From Hymenolepis diminuta (taxonomy: Eukaryota > Platyhelminthes > Cestoda > Cyclophyllidea > Hymenolepididae), in the NCBI GenBank assembly GCA_900708905.1, contig CAADRB010000035.1, forward strand, positions 969,737 through 1,033,736: DNA of 64,000 bases, written 5' to 3'. This document shows positions 1 to 15,000 of this stretch, piece after piece. How positions within the stretch are numbered: the first letter of the stretch is position 1; each line of letters opens with the position of its first letter. The notes beneath the pieces were generated by a model that was not told the origin of the DNA, ran no database searches, and worked only from the letters and a program-made list of their open reading frames with translations. The position numbers were made by a program, and so were the translations under genes.

Positions 1-40
1 ACCAGTTCATGTTAGGAAAAAATACTACGAAGAGTCTTAC

Positions 41-3000
41 GGTGGCCATCCTTCGAAGGTTAGAACAACAAAGAGCGTCAGCATAGCATTCGCGACGTTG
101 TCAAAATTCAATTCATTTTGAATCCATATTCGTTGTACGACATTTGCTGGACGACCATTTTGATACTCAATGAAGGATCCCCTTATATGAAACAAAAGCA
201 AATGAGAATTTAATATTGCTCAAATTAAAGGAAAAAACGGTCCTAGATGTAGGGAGATACTTACACACAGGTTTGCTCAGTAAGTTTTGATGGATCATTG
301 CATTGGACGTATTTACCCTTGAATAGTTGGACACCGATGACGGCAAAGACGAATTCGATGAGAATTGTTACAAGAAGAATGTTACCGATGCTCTTTAAAG
401 CGGTTACCACGCACTGCACAACGTTCTGTAAAATAAACGTACGGTTTAGACAGTAGAGTTAATTCCATCGTATTTGCTAACTGCTCCGTTGCTATAATTA
501 GGACTAGGTGCAGCCACTAAATCTTCGGAAGCGCGTTCTCCTTTGGTATGAGATAAATCAGAAATCTGAAAAGCATGATTTCATAAGCACATGGAAGAAA
601 AAATGGGATTCAGTGGAGGTTTATGCTTATTAGCTTTCAGAGTTAAATATAATACTTCGAATAACTTTTAATCGGGGCCTTAAGAGAAAATTAGTTAAAA
701 GAAATCTTTGGCTTCAAAGTGAATTTTTCAAGTTTCACACGCCTTTCTTTTTGATGAATGCAACATAACTCCTTCTCATAACTTTAATATGAATTCTATT
801 TGATTAGAAGCGGTCAAATGTCATCTATCAATCCATTTTAAACCACGAAGTACGTTTATACTGAAGAATGAGAAGTAAGTTAGGCCACTAACCTCGTCAG
901 CCAATAGAGGAGTTACCGGAGCACAGGTCAACGTGGGCTGATAGTCGACAGAGAAGAAGCTATGATCCTAAATATACCCAAATCTCCTGCTGCTTGAGAC
1001 CGAAATAGTCAGTGTGGCAAGTCTTCTATATTTCTCAGTCCACCCTTTTATGCCATCCCAATCTAGGAGACACTTATACTCTTTTATTCTGTTTAGTCTT
1101 GTCCAGAAAGTATTCTATACTTAACCTCTATTTAGGCCACACTTCCTACATTGGTCCCATCTGCTCTATTCGGACTTTTCGACGAGACATTTGCTTTATT
1201 TTGCCTTTATCAGCTTTCAATAATCTTTTCGCCTCCACTATACGAAAGCATATGATGCTATGAGTCATCGAAGTGTCCGAGTTTTCTCACTATGATTGAT
1301 ATTTGGGAGACTAAGCAATTAACGAGCTCTTCTGCCAAGTTGGAGGTCGCGTTTATCAATTTGCATTGGTGAGTACCCAGTGGGCAGATTGGCCAATCCC
1401 ATTGATTAGGTTTTGGTAAAATAGAGGATGGCAGAGTTTGAGTTCCTCACCAGGGCGACTCCATAATGCATCGGAAAATGCATTACTAAATAAGCTTTTG
1501 ATTTAACGATGTCAGTAATAGTAAAGGTGAAATCCAGGGACGTAAGCTACTGAACATAAATTCGTCTGTTTACCTCTTATCTTCTCCTTTTTCGTTGGTT
1601 TTGAGCTATATCTGCTTGTATAAAGTTAGAAGATCTAAGTACGGGATTCAAAACAATTGTGATCTTTAAAGATCACTTTAAAGTCTTAATACTTAAAGTG
1701 AAATAATTAGAAAATGTGAGGAATGAGGAGCCGTAAAAATGACTACGGTAAAAAAGTCAGTGAAAAATAAACGAACCTTCAAGCCCTTGGCTCTGTTAAT
1801 AGCACGGAGAGGTCGAAGGACACGCAGCACTCGAAGAATCTTCACTGCTGAAATTGCTCCGTTTCTTTATGAAGAGAACAAAATGTAAAAAAATCGTTAT
1901 TATGCCTTCTGGCGGGATCCATAATACTAAATCCAAGTAGAAACTTACTCCAACATGAATGAGATTAGAGCGATGCAGACGACGACCAAATCCAAGAGGT
2001 TGAACATACTTCGCAGAAACGCACCTTCATGCATGATAAAGCCATCTGCGATCATCTACAAATGAAGCACACATTATCAACACTACTAATATACGCTACT
2101 TAATTTATAAAAGTACCAATGTTGTCATTAAATCTACCTTGAGGGTAATTTCAATGGTGAAGACACTCGTGAAGAAGTAATCGAAGTAATTAAGAATCTA
2201 AATAATAAACAAAAAAAGAATAAAAGGAATTCAAAACATGAATTTTGCTCAAAATATTGTTCAGACTCACCTTATTAGTCAACGAGTAAGTATGCAGCGG
2301 ATCCTCAGCGCACAACAGAGTTGAACTGATAAGAATGCATCCAAGGATGAGATTTGTGAATATGGGAGATGACACAATATTGTGGCAAAAGACTCGGAAT
2401 CTAAAGGAATAATGAGAAGACTAAGAACTGCAAAGCCTACTTATTAGCTGGATCAAAGATAAAGAATGCCGAGTGAGGTGGAATTGTTTGCGGATTAGCT
2501 GGGTTGATTGTTAATTGTTCCAACTTGGCTGCTAAAGCTGCCTCGTCTTGTTCCTCCTCATCTGGTAAAATTTCCTCGTAATTCATTTCCATGTAGGCTT
2601 AAATGTAAAAAAAGAGCTACTTACAAATAAAAAGTAGCATCATTTAATTCATGCGCCTCTTGTCATGCCTAATATTCGTATGGATGCCTCATACGTGCTA
2701 AAACTTACTGTCGAGTGGGCCCTTCGCATTAGCAGCACTACACAACAACATTGAGTGTACGTTACAATAGAAATGTTATCGATTTTCGACTTATCAATTA
2801 ATCGATAGTAATGGTAACTTACGCTTCGGACGCCTTTTTAGAATTTTGACGGTCGTCATCGTCGTCATCTATTTCGTTCTCTTCGTCATCTTCATCCTCA
2901 TCGCTCAAGTTGTCGACGGCGATAGCCAAGAAGACGTTCAACAGGATGTCTTTGGAAGGAAGAATATAAAATGGTTCAATTGAAGGCGCAATGAAACCGT

Positions 3001-6000
3001 AACTTCTTTTTCTGACTCCTTTTCAAGCTTTATTTCTATCGTGTCAATATGAAGTGCTTAAAGAAATATACAATGCTCTTCATCAAAAGAGAATGATAAG
3101 TGAAGGATAACTCTCTACGCATTTCCAGAATTACTCTCTATTCGCGTTCTCTAATGGCAAAACTTCGGTTTTTCGTCCAGGAAGTTGGAGTGACGTCTTT
3201 TATGTCCCAATGACACATAAACCCTATCTGCGATGTCTAAACGCGTCCATCGATTTCCCTCTTCTATAACCGCCTCGTTTCACCTAAAAAGCACATCTGC
3301 GCTCATGTTCTCGCGCGTCCTCACCCAAGTAACTCATAAAAAGCTACCTTTGTTTCCCACTCAATAATAACGCACGCCTGTCAGTTATCAGCTCCTACGT
3401 TTCCTGCACATCTCCTCTCTTCCTCAGCACGCTCCCCTACCTACCTCTCCCTCACTCGTTTCAATCCTCGTTGTGACTTCCTTGAATACATTTTGGGTCT
3501 AATTAACTCTTGAAGTTCTGCTCCGAGATTGTTGTTAGCTCTTACTCAAACAGCTACGATTTGGTGACTGTTATTGCTATAGATATTTGTTTGCTGCAAA
3601 CCGTTAGTTGTTATCTTAACTCCAACGTAGGATACAGTGAAGTTTTCGAACAGCAATCGCGTATATCTCTCTTACTCTACATATATTTATTTATTTATTC
3701 ATTAATATATTTATATTTATACTATCTGTTAAGCGTTTTTAAGGAAAAGGAATGGGTATGAAATGAAACAACACTTGCACTAGGGGCTGCTAGTCGACAT
3801 TCCTTTTCTTCTCCCTCTATAGTGTGATAAAAACGTGTAACAATGGGGAAGAATAGTAACCACAAAAAGAACAATCCCGTTCGGATCCGAGAGGAACTCC
3901 TAATAAAAGATACAACGTGCTTCAATAAATGGAACATTCAATTATTAGAATAAGGAATTGTAATCTGGGGCACCAACAAACATGACCCAGCATCACAGAG
4001 TACATGGTTTAGTTCGAGTTTAACAATAGATTTTCAGCAGTTGCTAATCGTTAAAAATAATTAGGTAGGTGCATTAGTCTACGAAGGTCAGGAAAACAAG
4101 ACTGTCGTCACTAACGCTCTGAGTTCAGCCTCACTATTCAGCCGTACGGAAAGACCGTTCCCTTCCTGTCAATCTCAGACTATCATAGTTGTGGCATTAA
4201 AATGAAAAGGAAAAGTAAACTTACAATTTCCAACAACGAAGACAATGATAAAGTAGATGACAACAAATCCGAACCAGGGACCTTCCGATTTGTAAGCGCG
4301 CATTCCGTTGTACATCACAGTATTCCAGTCCTCACCTGTCAGCATCTTGAAAACAGGGAAAACAATATCTTCATATAATTAAATTACTCTCAAGTCTGTT
4401 TATGAAAGTGCTTTCCAAAAATCGTCTTGAGGAGAGCTAAACTGATGAAAACTCAAATGCTATCACCCCACTTTGTTAGCCAGCTATAACCACTGTGGTT
4501 GGCCAATCTGTTCACTAAGTTTGCACTTACAGGTATGGGATCCGTAACCTCTACCTCTGCAGACGAGCACGTTAATAAATGCGTCATCCTTGCATATTTT
4601 GTCTAACCCTAAGACAACTTTGCTCGACCCCATTCATTTAAATTTAATCAAGCCACCACCATATATGCATGCATTTGTATAAAATCGATTCAAAGATGTA
4701 GTTAGATGTGTTGTCCGAGTTAAGTTATTGGTACCCTTATCTAATTCAGAGAGGTAGAATTTTGGAGATACTACACAAAGAAGCCCTTTTAAATGTACAA
4801 CTGACTTCTAGAAAAGTCCTCTAGTATAAGTCGCCACAACATTAGCTAGGCTACGTCCAAAGTAGCGGGAACACAGAGGGTATCATCTGTAGAGAGTTTT
4901 ACAGCAAAAGCGTTCAGTAATTGAGTGTAATTAACGCTATGGTGCACGAATATTGATCGCTGATTGGCTGGGGGGCCTCTGCACGAACGTCACACTTTAA
5001 GTTTGGAGAAACAAATATTAGTTCCTTAAATTTTTAGAAGTGACGGCAATTCCACATAATCTGAAATCGACACTATCCAGAAGGTTCTATTAATTATATT
5101 TTGTGGATTTAAATAGCATTCAAATACAACTTCAGTAAATTCTCTAGATTTAATGTTGCTCTGGAATGCGGTAAACATTGTACAAATGGGGCACGGCATT
5201 CCAAAATAACACTTTCCGTAAAATTCATTGGCATTGGCCCCGTTAACTAAACAACCGCCTTTCGGATTTCTTAGTGGAATTTAAAAATGGGGGAAAATCA
5301 AGGGGAAATGACGGCATAAGTTGAGAGCATCATACAGCTAAATATGTAAGTCATCAAGTCGTTGCTACTAGTGAATAGGAAGGAGGCTAAGCTAGCACCC
5401 AACAAGTAAACACGCAGACCAACATGGGGGTTCAACGAACCAATCAGAAGTTAGAACTTGAGATATACTTAATTATAAACTCTTGTTGATGGAGACAGAA
5501 GTAGTCATTGTTGAAAGATGATTGCTCTCTCTCACTCCTATATTTTTAAATATTCTTTGCATTATCTTTATATTTCTCTTACTCTATATGCAATTGTATT
5601 GTTGCTAGGTGACTTCCGAGGTATACTATGACTCTGGTCCATTATGAAGAAGGCAGAAGTATTGTACCTCAAACGACAGCTTCGCTGTTTAGAAAGAGCA
5701 ACTATTTATTTAGCTCTAGGTAAATGGATCTGATCAATTTCCGAATTAGTCAATTAAATATTAATTAGCATGTAAGAAAGGGAAATCGAATAACTCGGGC
5801 GCCGAGGACGAATGCTCTTCACAGAATTTAATGAAAATATTCATTTCTATTCATTAGACGACTGTATTTAGTAAGACGTAAATAGGACTCAGGAAATTAC
5901 AAGGTAAACACAATACGGATATGGAACTAACCTGAAAGACAGTGATCATAGATTGGGCAATTCCATCAAAATGACTTCGTGGTTTGATAACATTGGGGAA

Positions 6001-9000
6001 ATTAAAGGTGCCTCCAAACCACTGCATTCCAAGGAGGGAGCAGATAAGAATGAAGAGAAAGAGGAGAAGCAATAAGCCCGCGACAGACCGAATCGATTTC
6101 AGGAGACGATTAACGAGACCTCGCAATCCTGCCCAGTAACTGAAATGGCGAAAAATGAATTGGCTTTCAGTAAATGCACTAAAAACTGTTAGATGACACT
6201 GTTTAAGCTAAATTTGTCCACTTTTGAAACGTCTCCGATTGCAAATATACAAGTCTTTGGTGACCTTGTCTCCTGCCCCACGAATACCTCTCATCTTAAT
6301 TCGGATTTCAATTGTCTCACCGTGCGCATCGAGTTTCTCCCTGCTTTTTCATTTCCATTTCCTCAAGTCATTACTATTATCATAGCAATACAAGAAATTT
6401 TGTCATTTATAATTGTGAATGGGAACTAAAATCGGGTAACAAAAGGACCAATAAATGATAAAGAAGTAGGGAACAAAAAGATGGTGAAAGCAGTGCCAAG
6501 GTATCAGTGAGTTAAAGGTTCATATTGAATCCAGGAGACGGTGTGCTCGCCAATCAAGTAGTTCTAATCCCAAATGTAGCTACATTAAGAGTTGGAACAG
6601 CCTTTAATGAGTGAGCAGACCAGACAAGAGTTGGGTTTAAAAAATGCGCATTGGAACTTCGAAAGGAATGAGAAGAGAAAGAAGGAAGGAGGAACTGGGA
6701 AGAAAGAGGGAGGTGTCAGTATTGAGGTGCGACCGATTTCGCATTCCCTGTTCGTTATCAGTCAGGGATGGGGTAAGAGTCATTAAGTGCGCGTTATGCA
6801 GTGAGACTGAGAGGGTCTATAAGTCAGAGTGAGCGGTATTAAGGAGTCTTAATTCATTTGATTTTTGAAATCGGGTTGAACAATTTATACTAATTGGGCA
6901 TTTCACGTTCGAAAATTCTAAATTCATGATTCGTCTCTTGAATTGTTGTTAATGTTTGTCAGCAATGTCCAGGGCTTATGGCTGGTTCTGCAATCATTTC
7001 AATTCATTTTTCTCTTCCACTGGTTGAGAAGGCAAAGTTATCTTGCGCGATATTCAACAACTTACAGTATTAACATAACAGATATGTGGTAACTTAATCT
7101 GACAAATTGAGATTAATTCCATTTTCCGATTTTACGAGACAGTCGTCCTCTCTCTCTCTCTCCCTCCCTCCCTCTCTTTTCTTTCCCATTATACATAATT
7201 AGGCGCAGTCTCTGTGTTTTCCCCATCTCGTTGTTGTGAAGTTCGTCGAAGTCTTAAACTTTGTCTAAACGATCATTGTCAGCAAATATCTAGTTTCATA
7301 ACAAGTTCTGGAAGCTCCATCTGTTTGTATAAATCATTATATTTAAAGTTTCTCCATGTTATGGAAATGATTTAATTTAAATAGTGGATAAAATAAAGGC
7401 TAAGTATTTAGAAAACAATCCATTTGTTTATCTAAGCTTTTTTATTAATAAAAATTTATTTTATTTTAAAGCAGAAACAGGCAATGGCTCATTAAATTTA
7501 ACAAAAAGAATACCGGGAAACTTACTGAGTAATCTTGAAAATTCGAAGAAGACGAGCACATCGCAGCACAGAAAGTCCCATCGGATCCATGACATTGAAG
7601 TACGTTAGAATAATCTCCAGAATCGACACCACAACCACAAGAAAGTCGTATCGATTGAAGAGCGTGGCAAAGTAGTCCTGAATTCCGTAAGCAGACATCT
7701 TTAAAATCATCTCCAACGTGAAGAGACTCACAAAAAGTCCATTGGCAAAATCTGTTGGCGAGGAACAAAATATTCGTGAATCATTTCACAGATGGAAAAA
7801 ATGCTCAATTGGTTAAATGATTTACTCTGAAATTGGTTGAGCCAGAAAGGTTGATTGTGGTGTTCTGTGGCTAGAATGATGGTGTTGAGAAGAACAAAAG
7901 TAAGAATAAGAGCGAAGAATTGACGACTTTTTACGAAGGCTGCTACCACACGCCTCAGTCGTTTACGGAATTTATTCAGCCGTCTAAAATCGGAGAAAGA
8001 AGGCGAATTGTCATAGGATTAATTGTCCAAGACAATCACCGAGAAACATTTGGGCATGTAGGGAAGATGAGACAGTTTCGAAAAATGTGGATCTATTCTT
8101 CAAATATGGCTGATAATTAGTAACGCGGCGAACTGATGTCTTTCTGTAATTTGACACCAGTTTTTCAACTTCCTTCTATCTTGACATCTTTTGGATTCAT
8201 TTTCGATATTAAAATAGCATTTTTCTGTATAAATCAGTAGTCGAAATCCCTAGAACACAATGTTTAGAAGGTGATTAAGTGACAAAATTTCGCGATGAGC
8301 TCTTGAATTGCTTGAAATGTCCAAGTACTGACTAAGCGGAAGACATATTTGTAAACAAAATGAGTAATCTTTTACAATAATCTCTAAAAAAGGAGATTTT
8401 ATTTTTTGTTCCCCTATTTATAGAATTGATGTTACGAAAGAGTGGAGCCGAAGAGTGCAGGTGTGCGGATAGTGCTTGATCCTAAAAGAAGTCAAGGCTA
8501 ATCGAGGTCAAGTGGGAATATTTGGGTATCTTGATCCACTGATGTTTTTAAAAACATAATTTTATGTTTAATACCGCGTAGAATGAAAATATTTACTCTG
8601 CTCATAAAACTACAAAAAATCCGACTTTGTTTCATAATTATGTTAATATAATATGAGAACCATATGACATTCCTCATTAATTTGTATCACTTATTCAGCA
8701 CCTTGGGGAGGTAATTTGAGGACTGTTCATGACTTTCCTCAAAGTTTCATAGGACTCGTTTTGCTCAACAAATTGGAATCTGAGAGCTCTAGAAAATATT
8801 TTATTATCGGTTTATTTAAATATGTATAAGGTTGAACTCCAGTGAACGCTTTTATGTTGAAATCTTATTATTCAATGCCACTCTGTTATCCTAGCTATTA
8901 GAATAGGGGTTATCACAACTAACGAGAGTGGTGCTACCAGTCAGTATATTAATTTTTGTCAAATCGGCCGTTCTCTTCCTTCTGCAAACGAAATGGGAGA

Positions 9001-12000
9001 GTAGACAAGTATAGATGAGGGCAGACTAACACCCCATTACAATATCATCCATACAGACCGAAAGCCAAACTTCAATTGAGCGCTCGGAAAAGTCGGGAGA
9101 AATAAAGATTCCAATGACACGAGGTCGAAATCACAACTGATGTTGAGTAGACAACTTCATTTCAAGATTAGAATCCTCCAATTTACTGCATCCTTCCCTC
9201 AGCACATTCCCTTGAATGCTATTCACCCCCTGTCCGAATTGTATCTCTGATACGACCTTTTCTTCAAAGTTTCCAGAGAGGAAATTAAATTAAATTTGAA
9301 TTAATCAGTGGATTTCGGATACATAAGATAAAATATTATCCAGAGGCATATATTTCACAAAAAACTATCAGCTGTGAAGAAGATTTTTTTCGATTGACCT
9401 TGAGAAATTAAATTCCATTGCGTTAATATATTTGAATACAATTTCAGGGGAAAATATTAACGATTTTCTGTATCCATAAAATTTCCCTCCCTCTGTTTAT
9501 TAGCTACTTCTATAAAATTCATATTAAAAGGTTTTTATTATCCAAGGCGACGTGCAATGACTACAAGTTTCAAATTCACCACTTGGTGGGCATTAAAAGA
9601 CACCTTCACAACCAGGAAAAAAGGAGTGCCCAGGGTATGCGCATTCTTGCCTTTTTATCAGGAAAAGGAAGAACAGAAACTATTTCACTAAGTTTATTAA
9701 GTTTTCCTGTCTTTATCCTGCATTTTGTTTAAAATACGCTTCTTATTTGGGTAAGTAAAATGTGCAATTATGAAGATATACAAAAATGCCATGATCCTTT
9801 GAAAAATAGTACAGTTGTCATTCAGTTCCTTTCAAAGAAAGACCATTAAGATACGGAGGCACCAATGGTAAAACATCCTATTACAGGGACCTTCGATTTC
9901 AAATTCAGTCCCGCTGAAAGCTCCACAAGGAAGCCCTACCTCCACAGTGTTATGATTATACTGATTTAATTGCGTCGGATAAACTGGATGGTAAAATAGC
10001 TCTCTCGGTCACCCTCTTCTATGCATTCGTTTTCGCTGTTGGAGAGGCCGTAGAGCTGATAAGGATTCCGGGACTTCCTGGTGAGTCCCTGATTACTTTT
10101 CATTACAAACGTACACGGTTCAATATAGATAAGCTTTTTGAGAAACTTTAATATTTAATATCTTAGACTGTTTCCTTACTATTCTGCAAACTAAACCCCT
10201 CTAATTTCTAAGCTAGAGGGGAATGATATTAAAGAGGTTTACAAACCCGTAGATTTCGAATAGAGAAAACCAAAGGAGAAGAAATGGTCCCTTGTCCATC
10301 GTACCTTCAATACAATGAACTAAATAGAGCATAAAATCACTTCTTACCAAGAGTGACCAAAAAGTGAAGCATCCTATCCTCTTCTCGAACTACATTCCTA
10401 CAGCTAGACTTATGCGCCCACCCGCCCTATTGCATTATAATGCATGATAACCTCATAAGTAAACTTAAACGCTGTTAAATGAATATGGCGGATAGAGCGA
10501 TTATCAAACTGAATAATATTTGAAAATGTAGAAGTTGAGGGAATTAAAAGCTGATAAAACCTTGGATCGATTTATAAAAAAGACTTCCTTCCATTTATTC
10601 CTTTTCCTCACCTTAAAGTACGTAAGAAAATGATGAATATATGAGATTTAAAAATTATAGTAAGGGAGGTCTTACCGCATCACTTCCCAACATTTAGATC
10701 GAGCAGTTGGTTCGTGCACAGCCCCTTGGTCTTCCACAATCTCGCCATCCATCAGACCTAAATATCAACATCAAAAAATGAACTTTATTATGCATTTTAT
10801 GCAAATAAAAATGAGACATACAATCTGGAGCCAACTACTACCATTTTCCCGAAAAGAGTATTTATCTAGTAACTTCAATTACCGCTGATGAAACCGATTT
10901 TCCAGATGCAGGATTGAGGGAATTGGTCTTTTACTAGATGAATCGATCAAATTTCAACCATTTTCCGGACATTTTAATTTTTTTTTTGTCAAATGGTCTT
11001 GTGAAGAGTCTCGTATTGAATCTGATGTCAGCGTTGAGAATGACTTTCTGATATGTGACATTTTAAGCGACCTTGGTCTTTTGTAGACTTAAAGAAATTG
11101 GAAAATGGGCAAGAGAAGTCCTACATCCTCAGCACCATTTTCAATACCATTCACTGTGGATCACCGTGGAATATGAAGTTAGTTGGTCGTGTGCATGAAA
11201 AACTGCAAATCAGCATGCCTATGGTGACTAATGCGGGCACAAAAGTTAACCGACAAAATGTGGTCAAAAAGAGGATCGCAGTACAGCCACAGATACGCTA
11301 CGTACACAGCGAAGCCAGTTACCACTTTTAAGAGAAGAATGATGTAATGGTGTGAATAATGATAAACAATTGGATAGATGGAAAAAATTTGATGTGAAAG
11401 AAATTTGAGATTTGACTAGAAGACGATCCAAACAATACAGAAAGATACGGGAACACCTAGTCTTTCCTCTACAGTTTGACCGATCCGTGATGGTTAAAAC
11501 AGTCAACAATGTTGATCCCGTTCTTTCAGAAGGTTATCAATTGTATTACAGATCAACATCATCCTCTTATCTTTTCACCTGTGCAGTTCAATTTGCACAC
11601 TTTAAATTTGCCACCAATAGATTCATAAATAGCTTATGAAATTGCACGAAAACAATTGGGAACGCAGGTCTTAGCCACAAGTATAAACATCCAGGGGAAT
11701 TTTCACCATGAAGTCAACAAACCTGAGCTTAAACTAATATTATTCCAAACATCGCAAGCCACAAGGATCTTAAAAAGAAAAGATCAAATCGAGAGAACTG
11801 AAATCTGAGAATTTTACTCTCCTTCTCCCGAAAAAATACATTGCGAATAGGTATGACCTTTCTCCCACATGCCCACCTTATTTGAAATCATTCGGGTTAG
11901 TTTTGTGGCACAACTTTTGGGTTCAGCGAGGCTCATTGCCCATTTCCTTTTAGAAAGTCATATTCAGTAAAACGAATATTAAGGGTAAAGTACGTGCAGG

Positions 12001-15000
12001 GTCACCGCATGTGTCCTTCAGATTCTTCACTGCTTTGCATGCACCTCATTCGAAGAAAAAGACACTAAACATCAGTACCAATTTAGCTCTTTAACGCTCT
12101 ATGGATGTTTGTGGAAAAACGATCAGTATTTTGAAGAAATCATCAGAGATAAACACACAAAAAGCATGCTTACAATGGAAACGAAAATAGACATTAAAAG
12201 AATGTTTAGCAAATTGCGGGGTGCGATTGAAATAAACTGACAAAAGAGAGAACTTACAAAGAGTGTTCACAACATCCCCTAAATAATAAATTTTATGAAT
12301 AAATAGAAATAATGATTCTGTAAATAAATGCGAATGGCATTTTAACAAACATACGTATTTATTGACGGCGTTCAAGGTCAATTATAAAGGTCAGGGCGTC
12401 AATTAAATTAATGGGAAACCTCAGGATTTCTTGTAACTTACCCGCATCTATTTCTTTGGCACTTTTTGGTTCAGCCTCCGATTCCGACAGATCCTCTAAA
12501 ATATTTCAAATATTGTTCAAGGCTAAAGATTTGATCCAGTTATCTAGTTAATCTTGGTATAAACTACGTAGCTATGCAAACCAGCCGCTTTATAACTGTG
12601 AATATAGAATTGATTGGTGCGATCATTCGTTTTTCTAACGTTAACAGCAGAAAATGATATGCTTACCAGCGATTTCTATCCACTCCTTATAATTTTCATA
12701 GTCCTGCTGCTCTCTCTTCTGTTGTCTTTCTTTCCGGAACATTTCCTTTCGATCTGTTTTGTCCTTTTCTTTGGTGAATTCTCTACAAATTGAAATCGAT
12801 TTTATAATTACCATTTTGAATAGGAGAAGTAATAATATCGAGAGAAGGGAGGGACTTGCCCACTTAAAACACCAAGAACGAGGTTCATAACGAAGAAGGA
12901 GCCCAGAAGAATTAAGCTAACGAAGTAGGCCCATGGCCAACCCGAACCCTCCGCCGCCGTTATCTGAAATTTTGGGAGAATCATCATAAAATATCATAGC
13001 TAGCATCAGTTACATTCTCGTAGGCTATGACGAGAGGCAAATGCACCAAGAGGGCGTAACAACAGTCAATCAGTTGTAAACACTGGGGAAAAGAGGGGAG
13101 ACGTGCAGTCACCCTAAGAAATGTTATTGATTCAATACAGACTACTTATGCGATAGATGATTGAAAGGGGCAATTCATAACCCGACTAAGTCAAAATTTC
13201 ATTAGCAGAACGCTAACGAAAATGATGGCCGACTTGGAGATCACCAGCAGGGTGTGAATTGGTCATTCCGAGGCAAAGCACTGACTCTCCGACCTTGGGT
13301 CATGTATGTCGGTGTCTTTTCATAAACTGAATAGCATACTGTGACGATATGGTGATGCAAAACCAAGTGAATAATATCTACTTAGGCGTTTTAAACAAAG
13401 TATAGCTCTCTATATCACAGAATTAGCAAAATAATCTACCCATAAACAGTTATTTTAGTGGAGCAAGACTCATAATAATTTGTGCAAAATCGGGGAAATA
13501 AATTGATGGGTACGCTGCTTTGTGGAAGTCCGATTTTCCTCGTAGGGATACCTACGAATACTTTTTAGACGTTTGGAAAATCAATAAATACAATATTCTC
13601 CAATAGAGTCCATAGATATTTACATGAGTTCCAGTTTTCATATATTATGTATAAGACTAAAGCTCGAAAGATGAAAGTATGTGTTTTCCATATCCAATCA
13701 ATTTCAAAGTAATTCTTGTTCCCGGTCTATCTAATAGGCTCATTCGGTGTATGTGTGCCTTTTATCGACATAGAATAATTAACGAATACGTGTGATTACT
13801 GTTAAGGCTAAATTGCATTAGTGAAATTGATTAATTTCGTCTGTGATATATTTTTTTTCGTTTGTACTCTTAAATTATCTCCGGATCAGAAACTACTTAA
13901 TTTTCTGTCTAGACAAGACCACCTGTCTAACAATCCGTCGAGGTTCCACATACTGACGACAACAGCTAGTTAATCTTGTCGACTATGGCCTCCCACAAAT
14001 GCGCTGAGAACGTCACAGCTAGAAAAAACTCGTCGAGCTCTGAACAGTTTCAACCTTTTCCTCCCCTTGGTTATTTGACTAATAAATTTCAATGAAGATA
14101 ATCATCCATCTGGATAGAATTTGCATATGTTTGGCATAAAGATAACTTAAACTTACATAGTAGGCGACACTGGTCCACCCCTCCATGGTGACACAAGTGA
14201 AGACTGTTAACATGGCATAAAGGAAGTTGTCAAAATTGATCAATCCATCCTCGGGACCCGGATACCTCTCGCCCAACTCCGGCGGCAAATCTCGGCAAAC
14301 GTAGTCAGGTCCGACGCTGGCACAGTTAAAAGCCATTTTACTAGTGCTATTTGAACAGGGTCGTGGATCGTCCATCATGATGTCTAAGAGACAACAAATA
14401 TAATAACTTGACGTGAACCCTCAATACTACTTAAATAAACTTAAGCTCTTTTAAGTAGACAATCTCACCACATGCATTTTAGATCGGAATTATACATATA
14501 TGGTATGTTCTGATAGTACTCATTCTAATTTCACCACATGCATATATATATACACACATATATATATATACATATATATATGCTACTTTAAAGATAGTAT
14601 AAGTAGTCTAGAACTTCATAAATCTACATGCAGATGTCAATGTATGAATGGTTGGCTGGTTGGTTGGTGTGATTTAGTAATATAATCCCCATTCATGCAT
14701 AGCTACGGATTACAAATTTTACGCACAAACTTTGTTAAGAACCGTAAAAGAGCAGTTTGTGCAGTTCTCGGATATGCTCCTCAGTCCGGCTAGAAGTTAA
14801 AAAAGGTCAATCAAGCCAAATGCTGCAGATAGATCAGGTACAAGGGGTATAGCTTTGTATTAAATGATAGTTATTATATTGGAGCAACAGCATCTCTGCC
14901 GAGAGAACACGGGCATCTGGACAACACATGTTTAGACGTACGGACGGCAAGGTTTAACATGTGTCATCAAACCCTCCAGTTCTTTGTAATTTTAGGCAGT

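Noticed and set aside
493..570. Minus-strand open stretch between domain III exons of the channel (extra exon)
   Set aside because: No usable donor, and the flanking exons already join in phase to conserved sequence.
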